Positions 17,523-26,922 of a stretch of 56,229 nucleotides of DNA are shown here, piece after piece (position 1 is the stretch's first letter; each line of letters starts with the position of its first letter). The translations under genes and the position numbers were made by a program. Location of the stretch: the NCBI RefSeq assembly GCF_002836975.1, contig NZ_NIJK01000004.1, positions 598 to 56,826 on the forward strand. The letters run 5' to 3'. The DNA comes from Shewanella indica (GTDB lineage: Bacteria > Pseudomonadota > Gammaproteobacteria > Enterobacterales > Shewanellaceae). The notes beneath the pieces are model-generated. The model was not told where the DNA came from and searched no databases. It saw nothing but the letters and a program-made list of their open reading frames with translations.

Positions 17523-19499
17523 ATGCCTTTATGTCGAATCAGCCCACTGGCCAGCGCCATTGCCGCACTCTTACTCATACCTGCGGCTCAGGCCGATGAA
17601 GCGCCCCAAGACATGGAAGTCATAGTGGTCACAGCCTCCGGCTACGAGCAACAACTCAAGGATGCTCCCGCCTCTATCAGCGTGCTTACCCGAGAACAGC
17701 TGGATAGCCGTTTCTACCGCGATATTACCGATGCCATGCTGGATGTGCCCGGCGTCGTGGTTACCGGCGGCAGCGATCGCCGTGACATTAGCCTAAGGGG
17801 TATGGGAAGCCAATACACACTGATCCTGGTGGACGGCATGCGCCAATCATCCCGGGAGACTCGTACCAATAGCGATGGTCCGGGAGTCGAAGGCGCCTGG
17901 ACTCCGCCATTGTCGGCAATAGATAGAATCGAAGTGGTGCGCGGCCCTATGTCATCCCTGTATGGTTCTGATGCCATAGGCGGGGTGATCAATATCATCA
18001 CCCGCAAGGTTCCGGAAAACTGGCAAGGCGAACTCAGGCTGGACAGCACAGTTCAGGAACGCAGCGAATCCGGCAATATCTATCAGGGTAACTTCTTTGT
18101 CAGCGGGGCCCTGATCCCGGACTGGCTAGGTCTACAACTCTATGGACAATACACCAAGCGAGAAGAAGACCAGATCACCGGCGGTTACCGCGGCCGAGAT
18201 GCCAACAATCTCAGCGCCCGTTTCTCGCTGACTCCGAGTGACGACCACGACATCATCTTGGAGGTCAGCAGTGCCATTCAAGAATTGGACAGCACTCTTG
18301 GCAAAACAGTCGCCCCTCTCGCTCCCGGCAAACCCTGCGGCCGTTTTGGCTGCCCGGCGTCCTCCACCACAGAATATGAAAGCCGCAAGTATTCCTTGGC
18401 ACACACGGGCCGCTGGGAAATAGGTACGAGTAACACCTGGGTCAAATATGAAGAGTTTGAAAACAAAAGCCGGGCAATGACCATCAAAAACACTGATGCC
18501 CAGACCAGTCTGATCACCGGCTTTGGAGATAGTCATACCACCACCTTTGGAGCTGCCTTCAATTACCAGGATCTCAGTGATAAAACAGGTAATCAGGTAG
18601 GTGACCGTAGCGACATCAGCAGACGCCAATGGTCGGTATTTGCCGAAAACGAATGGCGCATGAGCGACACCTTTGCCCTGACGGCCGGTTTACGCATGGA
18701 TGATGACGAAAACTTTGGCGAGCACTTCAGCCCCCGTATCTATGGAGTCTGGAACCTGACTGACAGCACAACGCTCAAAGGTGGTGTTTCCACCGGCTTC
18801 AGGGCGCCAAGCCTGAGACAAACAGTGCCGGATTGGGGCCAGGTCAGCCGCGGTGGCAATATGTACGGTAACCCGGATCTAAAACCCGAGACCTCAATCA
18901 ACTACGAGCTGGGGCTGCACACCGGCTTCGGCGAGAATATCACCACGGCCATGACAGTCTTCTATAACGAGTTTGAAGACAAAATTACCCGAGTACCCTG
19001 CCCCGAGAGTCAGTGTACCGATGGTCCGAACCGGTTTGGCTCGGATCCCACCACTTATGTGAATGTGGATGAGGCGGTAACCCAAGGGTTCGAGTTGGAT
19101 TTCAGCTATGACATCAATGATGACATCCAACTTTCGGCCAACTACACCTACACAGACTCAGAGCAAAAAACGGGTCGCTATCAGGGCAGCCCCCTGAATA
19201 AACTGCCCAAGCACTTGCTGCAAACCTCCCTTAACTGGCAAATCAACGACAGTTGGGGCAGTTGGGCCAGGGTGCACTACCGAGGTGAAGAAAGCCAGCC
19301 AACTACGGGCCCCTCTTCATCAACTCTGGTAGCCCCCTCTTACACACTGCTGGATATAGGTGCCAACCTGCAACTGATGGAAAACCTCAAACTCAGCGCC
19401 GGTATCTATAATCTACTGGACAAAGAGATTACCCAGGAAGAATACGGCTATATCGAAGACGGCCGTCGCTATTGGATGGGAATGACCTGGAGTTTCTAA
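17523..19499 (+). CDS. irgA: TonB-dependent siderophore receptor, IrgA-like
   Basis: Outer-membrane receptor of 658 residues that would import a ferric siderophore, probably of catecholate type, using TonB energy. The N-terminus has a signal peptide ending at AQA, followed by the TonB-box-like EVIVVTAS, a plug domain (about 40-160, with IDRIEVVRGPMSSLYGSDAIGGVINI) and a 22-strand barrel ending in Phe (WMGMTWSF). The plug and barrel most resemble V. cholerae IrgA. The ATG at 17523 with AGGAG upstream is used; the open frame starts 30 nt earlier at a TTG. Regulated by Fur and probably the divergent LysR protein. Confidence 0.88.
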   Translation: MPLCRISPLASAIAALLLIPAAQADEAPQDMEVIVVTASGYEQQLKDAPASISVLTREQLDSRFYRDITDAMLDVPGVVVTGGSDRRDISLRGMGSQYTLILVDGMRQSSRETRTNSDGPGVEGAWTPPLSAIDRIEVVRGPMSSLYGSDAIGGVINIITRKVPENWQGELRLDSTVQERSESGNIYQGNFFVSGALIPDWLGLQLYGQYTKREEDQITGGYRGRDANNLSARFSLTPSDDHDIILEVSSAIQELDSTLGKTVAPLAPGKPCGRFGCPASSTTEYESRKYSLAHTGRWEIGTSNTWVKYEEFENKSRAMTIKNTDAQTSLITGFGDSHTTTFGAAFNYQDLSDKTGNQVGDRSDISRRQWSVFAENEWRMSDTFALTAGLRMDDDENFGEHFSPRIYGVWNLTDSTTLKGGVSTGFRAPSLRQTVPDWGQVSRGGNMYGNPDLKPETSINYELGLHTGFGENITTAMTVFYNEFEDKITRVPCPESQCTDGPNRFGSDPTTYVNVDEAVTQGFELDFSYDINDDIQLSANYTYTDSEQKTGRYQGSPLNKLPKHLLQTSLNWQINDSWGSWARVHYRGEESQPTTGPSSSTLVAPSYTLLDIGANLQLMENLKLSAGIYNLLDKEITQEEYGYIEDGRRYWMGMTWSF

Positions 19500-19575
19500 C
19501 GAAGGAAATCTTATGCCGTTTTTATAAGCCGGAACAGTTCTGGGATAGACTGGCGCCATTCAACTCTCTCACTCC

Positions 19576-19604
19576 AAAGACCGCGCGCTGCCGCGGTCTT
19601 TTAT
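19576..19604 (+). terminator. Rho-independent terminator of irgA
   Basis: AAAGACCGCG (19576-19585) pairs with CGCGGTCTTT (19592-19601) around a short loop and runs into TTTATT. It lies about 75 nt after the receptor stop codon. Confidence 0.85.
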
Positions 19605-19673
19605 TAGCTGTTGCAAAAACATCATGACAGCGTTTACTGTGTCCACGCCAACTTCCCAAGGTTAAGGAAAACA

Positions 19674-21200
19674 ATGAAACTGATACTGATCATTATCGCG
19701 TTTGTGGCCTTCTTTATTGCCCTGAAAAAGTGGCAACGAGCCCAGGCGGTAAAAAGTGGCGACCCGGATGCCATGGCCAATGAAGGCTTGAGACTGATTG
19801 GCAGAAATAGCGTCGATGAAGGCATAGCGCTGCTGGAACAGGCCGCCAATAAAGATCATCCCGCCGCCGCCCAAATGCTCTATGAGTTCTATACCCGTCC
19901 CGAGCTGGAGATGGTCCCCAATGATGCCGACAAGGCGATGCACTGGGCCGCTAAGGCCTCGTCATTGGACAATGAATTTGCCAAGCTCCATGACCTGATG
20001 CTGGAGCTGAACCAACACCCTGCTTTTGGTGACAATATTCAGCTGCTGGAGCAAAACTTACTCCCCAGAGCCGAAGCCGGTGATATTGAGAGCCAAAGCC
20101 AACTGGGACGGGTCTATGCCCGTAACCCGATACTCGATAAAGATGGCAGCAAGGCGATAAAATGGCTCGAGTTGGCCGCTGCCAAAGATGATCCCGAGGC
20201 CTGCTTTCATCTGGGAAAATTACTGCAGGAACCCAGACAAGGTGAAGCCGATATGCAGCAAGCGAGATTCTGGCTCACCAAGGGGCACCAGCTCGGTGAA
20301 ACGGCCAGCGGCGGTCATCTGGCGGAAATGATGTTGCAAGGCCAAGGTGGCCCGGTGGATAAACGCCAGGCCGAACGACTCTTGATTGAGCAGGCAAAAG
20401 ACAGCAGTTACTCGCAACTGACATTAGGGCAGCGCTACCTGAACGGTGACCAATTACCCCAAGATCTGCACAAGGCCAGAGAATGGTTGGAAAAGGCCGC
20501 AGCCGATGAAGAAAACAGCGTGGCTGCCACTATTTGGGCCGGCTTCCTACTCGAACACTCCCACGACAGTCAGGATCATCTGCGTGCCAAGGCAATACTT
20601 GAACCCCTGGCGCAAGCTTGGGATCTGGGTGCCCACTTTCAGCTCGGCAAACTCTATCAACAAGGGCTGGGCATCAATCGCCAACTGCCGCTGGCACTGA
20701 TGCATTTCGAGTTTGCCGCCATGGCTGAAGAAGCCGAGTATATCGCCGCCAAAGAGACTCTGACGGCGCGTCTGAGCCAATCGGAAAAGCAGCAAGCCCA
20801 AGCTCTCAAACAGGAATATTTGACCCTGCACCCCATAGATAACCTGGCCCAGGCCAGATTGGACCTGCTCAAGGGCCAAGCTCTACTGTATGCGGATGAG
20901 CAAGAATACCAGGAGCTGCAACAAGCGCTGCACTGGCTGGAAAAGGCCGCCTTCGGCGGAGAAACTCTGGCCTATGAAGAGCTGTATGAAACCTGCCTCA
21001 AGCTGGATAAACGGGTAGATGCCGCCGTATGGCTGTATCTGGAACTGGCAGAACATAACCAGTTTGGTTTTCAGGGGAATCTAGTGCTGCAGCAACAGGA
21101 ACTGCTGCAAAGCTTTACCGAGGCCGAAACTGCCTGGTATGAGCAGCGTCTCGAAGAGATTCAGGCGCAACTGCCGCAAAACAACCCCGCGGCCGCTTAA
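19674..21200 (+). CDS. Membrane-anchored Sel1-repeat protein
   Basis: A 508-residue protein with one N-terminal membrane segment (KLILIIIAFVAFFIALKKW) and a long series of Sel1-like alpha-alpha repeats (for example AIKWLELAAAKDDPEACFHLGKLL and ALHWLEKAAFGGETLAYEEL) running almost to the C-terminus. Sel1 repeats are protein-protein interaction scaffolds; the partner is unknown. The start at 19674 follows an AAGGAAAA site; the open frame extends to 19611 but the added residues are unlike a signal anchor. It is a single gene between two terminators. Confidence 0.85.
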   Translation: MKLILIIIAFVAFFIALKKWQRAQAVKSGDPDAMANEGLRLIGRNSVDEGIALLEQAANKDHPAAAQMLYEFYTRPELEMVPNDADKAMHWAAKASSLDNEFAKLHDLMLELNQHPAFGDNIQLLEQNLLPRAEAGDIESQSQLGRVYARNPILDKDGSKAIKWLELAAAKDDPEACFHLGKLLQEPRQGEADMQQARFWLTKGHQLGETASGGHLAEMMLQGQGGPVDKRQAERLLIEQAKDSSYSQLTLGQRYLNGDQLPQDLHKAREWLEKAAADEENSVAATIWAGFLLEHSHDSQDHLRAKAILEPLAQAWDLGAHFQLGKLYQQGLGINRQLPLALMHFEFAAMAEEAEYIAAKETLTARLSQSEKQQAQALKQEYLTLHPIDNLAQARLDLLKGQALLYADEQEYQELQQALHWLEKAAFGGETLAYEELYETCLKLDKRVDAAVWLYLELAEHNQFGFQGNLVLQQQELLQSFTEAETAWYEQRLEEIQAQLPQNNPAAA

Positions 21201-21230
21201 AGCCTGTTTATATGTTAAACCTTGAAGATA

Positions 21231-21262
21231 CAGACCCAGGCCAAGGCTTGGGTCTGTTGTTT
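21231..21262 (+). terminator. Rho-independent terminator of the Sel1 gene
   Basis: CAGACCCAGGCC pairs with GGCTTGGGTCTG (12 bp, one G-T) and is followed by TTGTTT. It sits 30 nt after the Sel1-protein stop codon and just before the convergent small secreted-protein gene. Confidence 0.75.
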
Positions 21263-21296
21263 CTGAGAAGATTGGCAAAATCGCTAACCCAAAGGT

Positions 21297-21641
21297 TCAA
21301 CCTTTATTCTTGATGGTCCAGTAGGCCGCGTTGACACCATCTTCACGAAATTCAATATCCACCGGGTACTCACGCTCACAACCTTCTACTATCCAGCGTT
21401 CATGCCAGTAGCGCTCACCGACTTCGCCTTTGGGCATCGCCAGCACAAAGGCAAAAAACTGCTCCGGCACCTCGCAGCCGCGGCGAGCCACTTCGGCGGC
21501 CACGCCCGGCATAGCATCCTTGAGCAGAGTTTCATTAGCTAAAGTGCCTTGCTGAACTATCTCCTCAGAGAAGTATTCCCCTCCGGCAGCGGCTACCGGC
21601 AGTGACACCAGCAAGCCACACAAGATCCCAATCCATTTCAT
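21297..21641 (-). CDS. Secreted protein of unknown function (114 residues)
   Basis: Small periplasmic protein with a Sec signal peptide (KWIGILCGLLVSLPVAAAG) and a mature part of about 95 residues with two cysteines (in RRGCEV and VEGCERE) that could form a disulfide. The remainder is mixed alpha/beta with many aromatic residues (YWHERWIVE, AAYWTIKNK). GGAAAGCAG lies just upstream of the ATG. I do not recognise the family. It converges with the Sel1 gene. Confidence 0.7.
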   Translation of the reverse strand: MKWIGILCGLLVSLPVAAAGGEYFSEEIVQQGTLANETLLKDAMPGVAAEVARRGCEVPEQFFAFVLAMPKGEVGERYWHERWIVEGCEREYPVDIEFREDGVNAAYWTIKNKG

Positions 21642-21955
21642 CTGCTTTCCTCCCTGATAGTTTCAGTATCAATATTAGCCCGTCATCCCGCCACAGGCTC
21701 AACCAGCCTAGTAGAAGATGGGTCTGCTTTAGGTCGCCGGAGTGTGAACAAAGCTGTAGTTTCATGTAAAACAATGCCTTAAGCTTTAATGTCTTTGGAT
21801 TTATGCACCGAGGCTAAATAACGTTAAGGAATCCATAACAGCGGCCTTCCCTATCCGCTACTACTCTCAGCTTGCCAGACCTCAGAGGCTTGGCTAGACT
21901 GCCGCATCGGCGACGATTGTTGGCAATATCTCTATTCTATAAACCGGGCGATGTA

Positions 21956-22498
21956 ATGAAAGCAAAGCAGTATCAGGGCTTTACCCTAATTGAACTTGTA
22001 GTGGTGATTATTATCCTCGGGATCCTGGCAGTAGTGGCCGCGCCCAAGTTTCTCAATCTGCGCGACGACGCCACAGAGCAAGTGTTCAGGGGCCAGTATG
22101 CCGCCTTTGAATCTGCGGTGAAACTCTATCACAGTGGCTATTTGGCCAAGGGAGAACAGGGCGCCATCGACAATCTGGCCAGCTTTGGTGATGGCAGTGT
22201 TGATTCCAGTGTCAACGGCTGGCCCTATGCCACCGCTGGCAAAGACACCCATATTTTCGACGCCTGCGAACAGTTGTGGCATGGCCTCACAGATACCGAC
22301 CTCAGCATAGCCTATGTAGAAGATGCCAATCTGCCTACAACCACTGTCGACGTGGCCTATACCTATAAACAAACGCCCAATACCTGTATCTACCGCTCAG
22401 TGTATTTTATCCAGCAAAATGAAGAGACACTGATCATGGAATATCTGCCGGATACTGGTGAAGTCTCGGTTCGCAAAACCTTTTGGAGTCAGCCTTAA
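21956..22498 (+). CDS. Type IV (MSHA-like) prepilin
   Basis: A 180-residue prepilin. A short basic leader MKAKQYQG is followed by the processing site G|FTLIEL with Glu at +5 and a hydrophobic helix (VVVIIILGILAVVAAPKF), as in MshA-type major and minor pilins. The globular part contains two widely spaced Cys (DACEQLW and PNTCIYR) likely to form the pilin D-loop disulfide. No assembly genes (ATPase, platform, prepilin peptidase) are nearby, so this is an orphan that would rely on machinery elsewhere. The ATG at 21956 is chosen from the leader. Its stop overlaps the convergent AraC gene by 4 bp. Confidence 0.85.
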   Translation: MKAKQYQGFTLIELVVVIIILGILAVVAAPKFLNLRDDATEQVFRGQYAAFESAVKLYHSGYLAKGEQGAIDNLASFGDGSVDSSVNGWPYATAGKDTHIFDACEQLWHGLTDTDLSIAYVEDANLPTTTVDVAYTYKQTPNTCIYRSVYFIQQNEETLIMEYLPDTGEVSVRKTFWSQP

Positions 22499-23364
22499 AG
22501 CCTGGCTGTTTCCCCCGGACTCTGATCGAAGTAACGCTTGAACTCCCGGCTGAATTGAGCCGGGCTTTCATAGCCCACTTCCAGTGCCACTTCCTTCACC
22601 TTGAGGCGCTGTCTTTGCAGTAGCTCTTTGGCCTTATTAAGGCGGATCTTCTTCAAGTACTGAATGGGCGATGAGGCCGTAACCTCCTTGAAACAGCGAT
22701 GAAATGCCGAGGGACTCATGTTAACCAACTCGGCCAACTGCTCTACCTCCACACTTTCACGATAGTTCTGATGCAGATATTTGAGCGCCTTCTCTACCCG
22801 GGATAAACGGGTATGACTGAGCGCCAGCGCATATAAAGGCGCCGCATTGTCGGAAGCCAATACCCGAAACAGCAACTCTTGCACCATGGCCTTACCCAAG
22901 ACCTCGGCTTCCAACGGCGACTGCAGAGCCAGCAGCAAACGCTCGACACAGCAGAGCATGTCTTCACTGTTGGCGGCAACAAAGAAGCCGCTCTGACGAG
23001 CATCATCGAGATCCTTGGGCACCTTATGGTGTTGATCCATCATGCGGATCAACTGGTTCAGTTGCTGCAGATCTATATCCACCATGAGTACCAATACCGG
23101 TTCTTCCTCGGAAGCAAAGGTTTCACACTCCACCGGCATAGGTACTGTCATCACCAAGGTGTTCTGCGGATCATAGTCATAGATCTTATCTTCGAGATAG
23201 ACACGTTTACGCCCCTGGCCGACTATCATGATCCCTTGGGAATAACACATGGGGCCACGGCTGCCATAGGCCGAACTGCGAAACAGATGCACCCCTGGCA
23301 GGCTGGTGCTGTTGACCCCTTCATCCACCGCCAGGGCCGCCATTAAGGCTGCAATATCACTCAT
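22495..23364 (-). CDS. AraC family regulator, YqhC-like
   Basis: A 289-residue activator with an N-terminal AraC-type sensing domain (residues about 20-170) and a C-terminal double helix-turn-helix (about 190-285, with VEQLAELVNMSPSAFHRCFKEVT and VKEVALEVGYESPAQFSREFKRYF). It is divergent from yqhD, the same arrangement as E. coli yqhC/yqhD, where YqhC activates the aldehyde reductase gene in response to reactive aldehydes. The ATG at 23364 follows GGAGAG; the frame opens four codons earlier. Confidence 0.85.
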   Translation of the reverse strand: MSDIAALMAALAVDEGVNSTSLPGVHLFRSSAYGSRGPMCYSQGIMIVGQGRKRVYLEDKIYDYDPQNTLVMTVPMPVECETFASEEEPVLVLMVDIDLQQLNQLIRMMDQHHKVPKDLDDARQSGFFVAANSEDMLCCVERLLLALQSPLEAEVLGKAMVQELLFRVLASDNAAPLYALALSHTRLSRVEKALKYLHQNYRESVEVEQLAELVNMSPSAFHRCFKEVTASSPIQYLKKIRLNKAKELLQRQRLKVKEVALEVGYESPAQFSREFKRYFDQSPGETARL

Positions 23365-23556
23365 AACACTCTCCAATCATCAGGGTTTGGATACTAGCAC
23401 CATCACAGAAAAAAGCATCAAAATAGCCAAATTCAAGCCACTATCAACCAAACTAGGCAGGAATAGGCATAAATGTTCCAGCAATGTGTATTTCAATCCA
23501 AGCTGAGAGGACTAAGATGGCAACCATAGTTTTCGGCTGTAGAAGAGAGAAATATC

Positions 23557-24714
23557 ATGCTCAATTTCGACTATCGCAACCCTACCCACATAGTATTTGG
23601 TAAAGACAGACTGGCAGAATTGGATCAACTGATACCGGCCAATGCCAGAGTGCTGGTGACTTACGGCGGTGGCAGTGTCAAACGCTTCGGCACCCTGGAC
23701 AAGGTCATAACCGCGCTGGGCGACCGCGTTGTGTTTGAATTCGGTGGCATTGAAGCCAACCCCAAATATGACACCCTGGCCAGGGCTGCCGAACTGGCGC
23801 GGCGCGAATCCATCGACTTTCTGTTGGCCGTTGGTGGCGGTTCAGTGATGGACGGCACCAAGTTTATTGCCCTGGCGGCAAAATTCGATGGCGACAGCAG
23901 CAGCTTGCTGCATCACGGTTTCAACCCGGTTCCTGTCACAGAGGTACTGCCTGTCGCTACAGTGGCGACACTGCCGGCTACAGGCTCAGAAATGAATGCT
24001 TTTGCAGTGGTCAGCCATCAGGGTGGCAAGTTTCCCGTGACTCATCCGCAGAGTTTCCCGGTATTCTCTGTGCTGGATCCCAGCCTGACCTTCAGTTTGC
24101 CGAAGATCCAGGTCGCCAACGGCGTAGTCGACTCTTTCGTGCACGTGGTCGAGCAATACGTCACCTTCCCCGTGGATGCCAGAGTTCAGGACAGAATGGC
24201 CGAGGGCATACTGAAGACCCTGATTGAAGTAGGCCCTGTCACTGTGGCCGAGCCGGAGAACTATGATGCCCGCGCCAACCTGGTGTGGAGTGCCACCTCG
24301 GCGCTCAACGGCATGATAGGCAGCGGCGTACCGGCAGACTGGACCACTCATATGATAGGCCACGAGCTGACCGCCATGTTCGGCATAGATCATGCGCAAA
24401 CGCTGGCCGTAGTCCTGCCCTCTGTATGGCGGGTGCGCAAGGAACAGAAACGCGCCAAGCTGCTGCAATATGCCGAGCGGGTTTGGGATATCACTTCGGG
24501 TGATGAAGACAGCCGTATCGAGCAAGCTATTGCAGCCACTCAGGCCTTCTTTGAACAGGTTGGCCTCAAGACTCGCCTGCGCGACTATGATGTGCCGCAA
24601 GAGCGTATCGCCGACGTTGTTGCCGCACTGGAAGCTCACGGCATGACTGCCTTGTCTGAAACCGGCGATCTTGGTCTGGACAGCAGCCGTGAAATCCTTG
24701 AGCTTGCCTGGTAA
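23557..24714 (+). CDS. yqhD: NADPH-dependent aldehyde reductase / alcohol dehydrogenase YqhD
   Basis: Iron/zinc-type alcohol dehydrogenase that reduces short-chain and reactive aldehydes with NADPH. The 385-residue product is nearly the length of E. coli YqhD (387). It has the nucleotide-binding GGGS motifs at residues 37-40 and 93-96, and the metal ligands Asp192, His196, His265 and His279 at the same spacing as YqhD. Probably controlled by the divergent YqhC-like activator through the 192-bp gap at 23365-23556, in which I could not pick out the operator with confidence. Confidence 0.95.
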   Translation: MLNFDYRNPTHIVFGKDRLAELDQLIPANARVLVTYGGGSVKRFGTLDKVITALGDRVVFEFGGIEANPKYDTLARAAELARRESIDFLLAVGGGSVMDGTKFIALAAKFDGDSSSLLHHGFNPVPVTEVLPVATVATLPATGSEMNAFAVVSHQGGKFPVTHPQSFPVFSVLDPSLTFSLPKIQVANGVVDSFVHVVEQYVTFPVDARVQDRMAEGILKTLIEVGPVTVAEPENYDARANLVWSATSALNGMIGSGVPADWTTHMIGHELTAMFGIDHAQTLAVVLPSVWRVRKEQKRAKLLQYAERVWDITSGDEDSRIEQAIAATQAFFEQVGLKTRLRDYDVPQERIADVVAALEAHGMTALSETGDLGLDSSREILELAW

Positions 24715-24858
24715 TTCGACCGACCGATAAGACTGAACTTTGAGTCAGTGAATTAACCCACTCAGCTAAATCAAAAATCAGCAAAAGGTGCGAGAAATAC
24801 CGAGGTTATCCAGGTACAAAACGTCTGGATAATACTTTAAACGCCCGTCAAGAAAGCA

Positions 24859-24889
24859 GAATGCCGTTCACTTGGGGTGAACGGCATTC
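24859..24889 (-). terminator. Terminator hairpin downstream of rpoH
   Basis: A perfect 12-bp stem GAATGCCGTTCA / TGAACGGCATTC with a 7-nt loop lies 35 nt after the rpoH stop codon. The minus-strand continuation CTGCTTTCTTG is only moderately T-rich. It may also end yqhD transcripts. Confidence 0.65.
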
Positions 24890-24924
24890 ATTAGCAATCA
24901 AAACAACACACTAAATAAGTTATG

Positions 24925-25782
24925 TTATACGTCCATACAAGCCTTAAGCTTGTTCATGGCGTTTTTCTCCAACTGGCGGATCCGCTCGGCAGACACCTGA
25001 TAGGTATCGGCCAATTCCTGCAGTGTGGTCTTTTCATCGTCCAACCAACGGGCCCGCAGAATATGCTGGCTGCGCTCATCCAAGGTCTTGATGGCAGACA
25101 ACAGCTTGTTCTGGGCGTTGGATTCCCAGTTGTCATTTTCTACCTGGGCGGCCAAGTCGGAAGAATGATCTTCCAGATAAAGCGCCGGGGCAAAGTCATG
25201 ATCATCATCGTGATCATTGGTCAGGTCGAAGGCCGGATCCTGCGCCGCCATACGCGACTCCATCTCGGTCACATCCTGTTTGGATACACCAAGATTCTCC
25301 GCCACCATAGTGACCTCTTCATCGCTGAACCAACCCAGACGTTTCTTGGCCTTACGCAGGTTGAAGAATAACTTACGCTGTGCCTTGGTGGTGGCGACTT
25401 TGACTATGCGCCAGTTCTTCAGCACATATTCATGAATTTCAGCCTTGATCCAGTGCACGGCAAAAGACACCAAACGCACACCCACATCAGGGTCGAAACG
25501 CTTGACCGCCTTCATCAGGCCTATGTTGCCTTCCTGGATCAGGTCTGCCTGTGGCAGACCATAACCCGCATAGCCGCGGGCAATATGCACCACAAAACGT
25601 AAGTGCGACATAATCAGTTGCTTAGCCGCCTGCAGATCACCGGTTTCCTGCAAACGCTTCGCCAGCTCATACTCCTGCTCGGCGTCCAGCATGGTCATGC
25701 TGTTTACCGAATGGATATAGGCCTCGAGACTGCTGCTCCCCTGGGGAACCATCAGTGCCATTGATTGCGTTTGATCAGTCAT
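24925..25782 (-). CDS. rpoH: RNA polymerase heat-shock sigma factor RpoH (sigma32)
   Basis: A 285-residue alternative sigma factor directing transcription of heat-shock chaperones and proteases. Region 2 contains [18 protein letters not shown] (81-98), the RpoH box [10 protein letters not shown] is at 135-144, and the C-terminal region 4.2 helix-turn-helix reads [28 protein letters not shown] lies 5 nt before the ATG. The ftsX gene ends 171 bp upstream on the same strand, the order (ftsY-ftsE-ftsX-rpoH) of E. coli. Regulation in this family includes mRNA thermosensing and DnaK/FtsH control, which the sequence alone does not settle here. Confidence 0.97.
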   Translation of the reverse strand: MTDQTQSMALMVPQGSSSLEAYIHSVNSMTMLDAEQEYELAKRLQETGDLQAAKQLIMSHLRFVVHIARGYAGYGLPQADLIQEGNIGLMKAVKRFDPDVGVRLVSFAVHWIKAEIHEYVLKNWRIVKVATTKAQRKLFFNLRKAKKRLGWFSDEEVTMVAENLGVSKQDVTEMESRMAAQDPAFDLTNDHDDDHDFAPALYLEDHSSDLAAQVENDNWESNAQNKLLSAIKTLDERSQHILRARWLDDEKTTLQELADTYQVSAERIRQLEKNAMNKLKACMDV

Positions 25783-25849
25783 TCACGCTCCTGTTTCTTA
25801 CTGCTTTGATGCTCATTTCGGGTCGAAAAAAACGCTGATGAGCCGATGC

Positions 25850-25878
25850 ACTATCGGTCAATTGACATATATTGTCAA
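25850..25878 (-). promoter_or_regulatory. Predicted rpoH promoter with a palindromic -35 region
   Basis: Minus strand: a consensus -35 TTGACA (25873-25878), 17-bp spacer, then -10 GATAGT (25850-25855). The -35 hexamer is one arm of an inverted repeat TTGACA-N5-TGTCAA (25862-25878). The predicted start, near 25843, gives a leader of about 60 nt before rpoH. Confidence 0.6.
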
Positions 25879-25953
25879 CGCCGTATCCAACATCCGGGAT
25901 TATTTTTACCCCGAAAATAGGACAATGCAAGTGAAGATAAGTTCATTTTTACC

Positions 25954-26919
25954 TCAATGAGGCTCTATGGCTCGCAGGTGTTGACGCACCGACAGGAAAG
26001 ACCCCAACCAACCTAAAAATGAGGCCAGTGCCATCATTTGCAGCAGCTCAACAAAGGTCAGAGACTGCATCTCGAGTTGGCTGCCATATAGGCCCAAAAG
26101 CGAGGCCAGCGCCCCATCCAGATACCAGACCAAGAGGTTGATTATCACCCAGGCGAGCATGCCGCCGATAACACCATACCAGATGCCGGTATAGAGAAAT
26201 GGCCGCTGAATAAAGGCTTCGGTGGCCCCGACCAGCTTCATGACCTCAATTTCACTGCGCCGATTCATGATAGCCAGGCGAATAGTGTTGCCTATGACCA
26301 GCACCACTGCCAGGATAAGCAGCGCCGCCAACGCCAGCACGGTACGTTCCAGCAAGCGCACCAGCGCCTGTAAGCGCTCCAGCCACTCGATATCCAGACG
26401 GCCAAAGCTCACTTCAGGCTCACGCTCCAGCTTAGTCAAAAGCTCTCTGGCGCCTGCGGGGCTGGAATACTTTTCAGTGGGGATCACGCTGATCACCGCC
26501 GGCAAAGGGTTGCTTTCCAGATAGGAAAGCGCCTCGCCGAAACCTGACAGCTGTTGAAACTCCGCCAGTGCCTCGTCACGATTGATATAGTCGACCGTGT
26601 CGATTTCCGGGTAGACCTTAATCCGCGCCAGCAGGCTCTGAATACTCTGCTCTGAGCGGTTCCCCTCAATAAACAAGGAGATCTGTGCCGCACTGTTCCA
26701 GGATTGGGTAATGGTTTCGGCATTTTTTACCAGCACCTGCAAGGCGGCCGGCAAACTCAGACTGACGCCCAGTACAGCCATGGTCATCAGCGATGAGATA
26801 GGGTTACGCCACAACTCACCCATGCTGGCCATGGCATGCTGTATATGGCGGATAAAAAACATCACTATCCGGCCGGAAAGCGGGAGTTTACTGCGGGTCA
26901 ATGAAGGCTGGGCAGACAT
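25954..26919 (-). CDS. ftsX: Cell division protein FtsX (ABC transporter permease)
   Basis: Inner-membrane partner of FtsE in the divisome complex that activates periplasmic murein hydrolases. The 321-residue protein has a cytoplasmic N-terminus, a first transmembrane segment (about 43-63), a large periplasmic domain (about 70-190) and three C-terminal transmembrane segments, the standard FtsX plan. The NRRSEIEVMKLVGAT coupling segment is visible. The ATG is 3 nt downstream of the ftsE stop codon, so the genes are translated together. Confidence 0.96.
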   Translation of the reverse strand: MSAQPSLTRSKLPLSGRIVMFFIRHIQHAMASMGELWRNPISSLMTMAVLGVSLSLPAALQVLVKNAETITQSWNSAAQISLFIEGNRSEQSIQSLLARIKVYPEIDTVDYINRDEALAEFQQLSGFGEALSYLESNPLPAVISVIPTEKYSSPAGARELLTKLEREPEVSFGRLDIEWLERLQALVRLLERTVLALAALLILAVVLVIGNTIRLAIMNRRSEIEVMKLVGATEAFIQRPFLYTGIWYGVIGGMLAWVIINLLVWYLDGALASLLGLYGSQLEMQSLTFVELLQMMALASFLGWLGSFLSVRQHLRAIEPH

Positions 26920-26922
26920 AGC

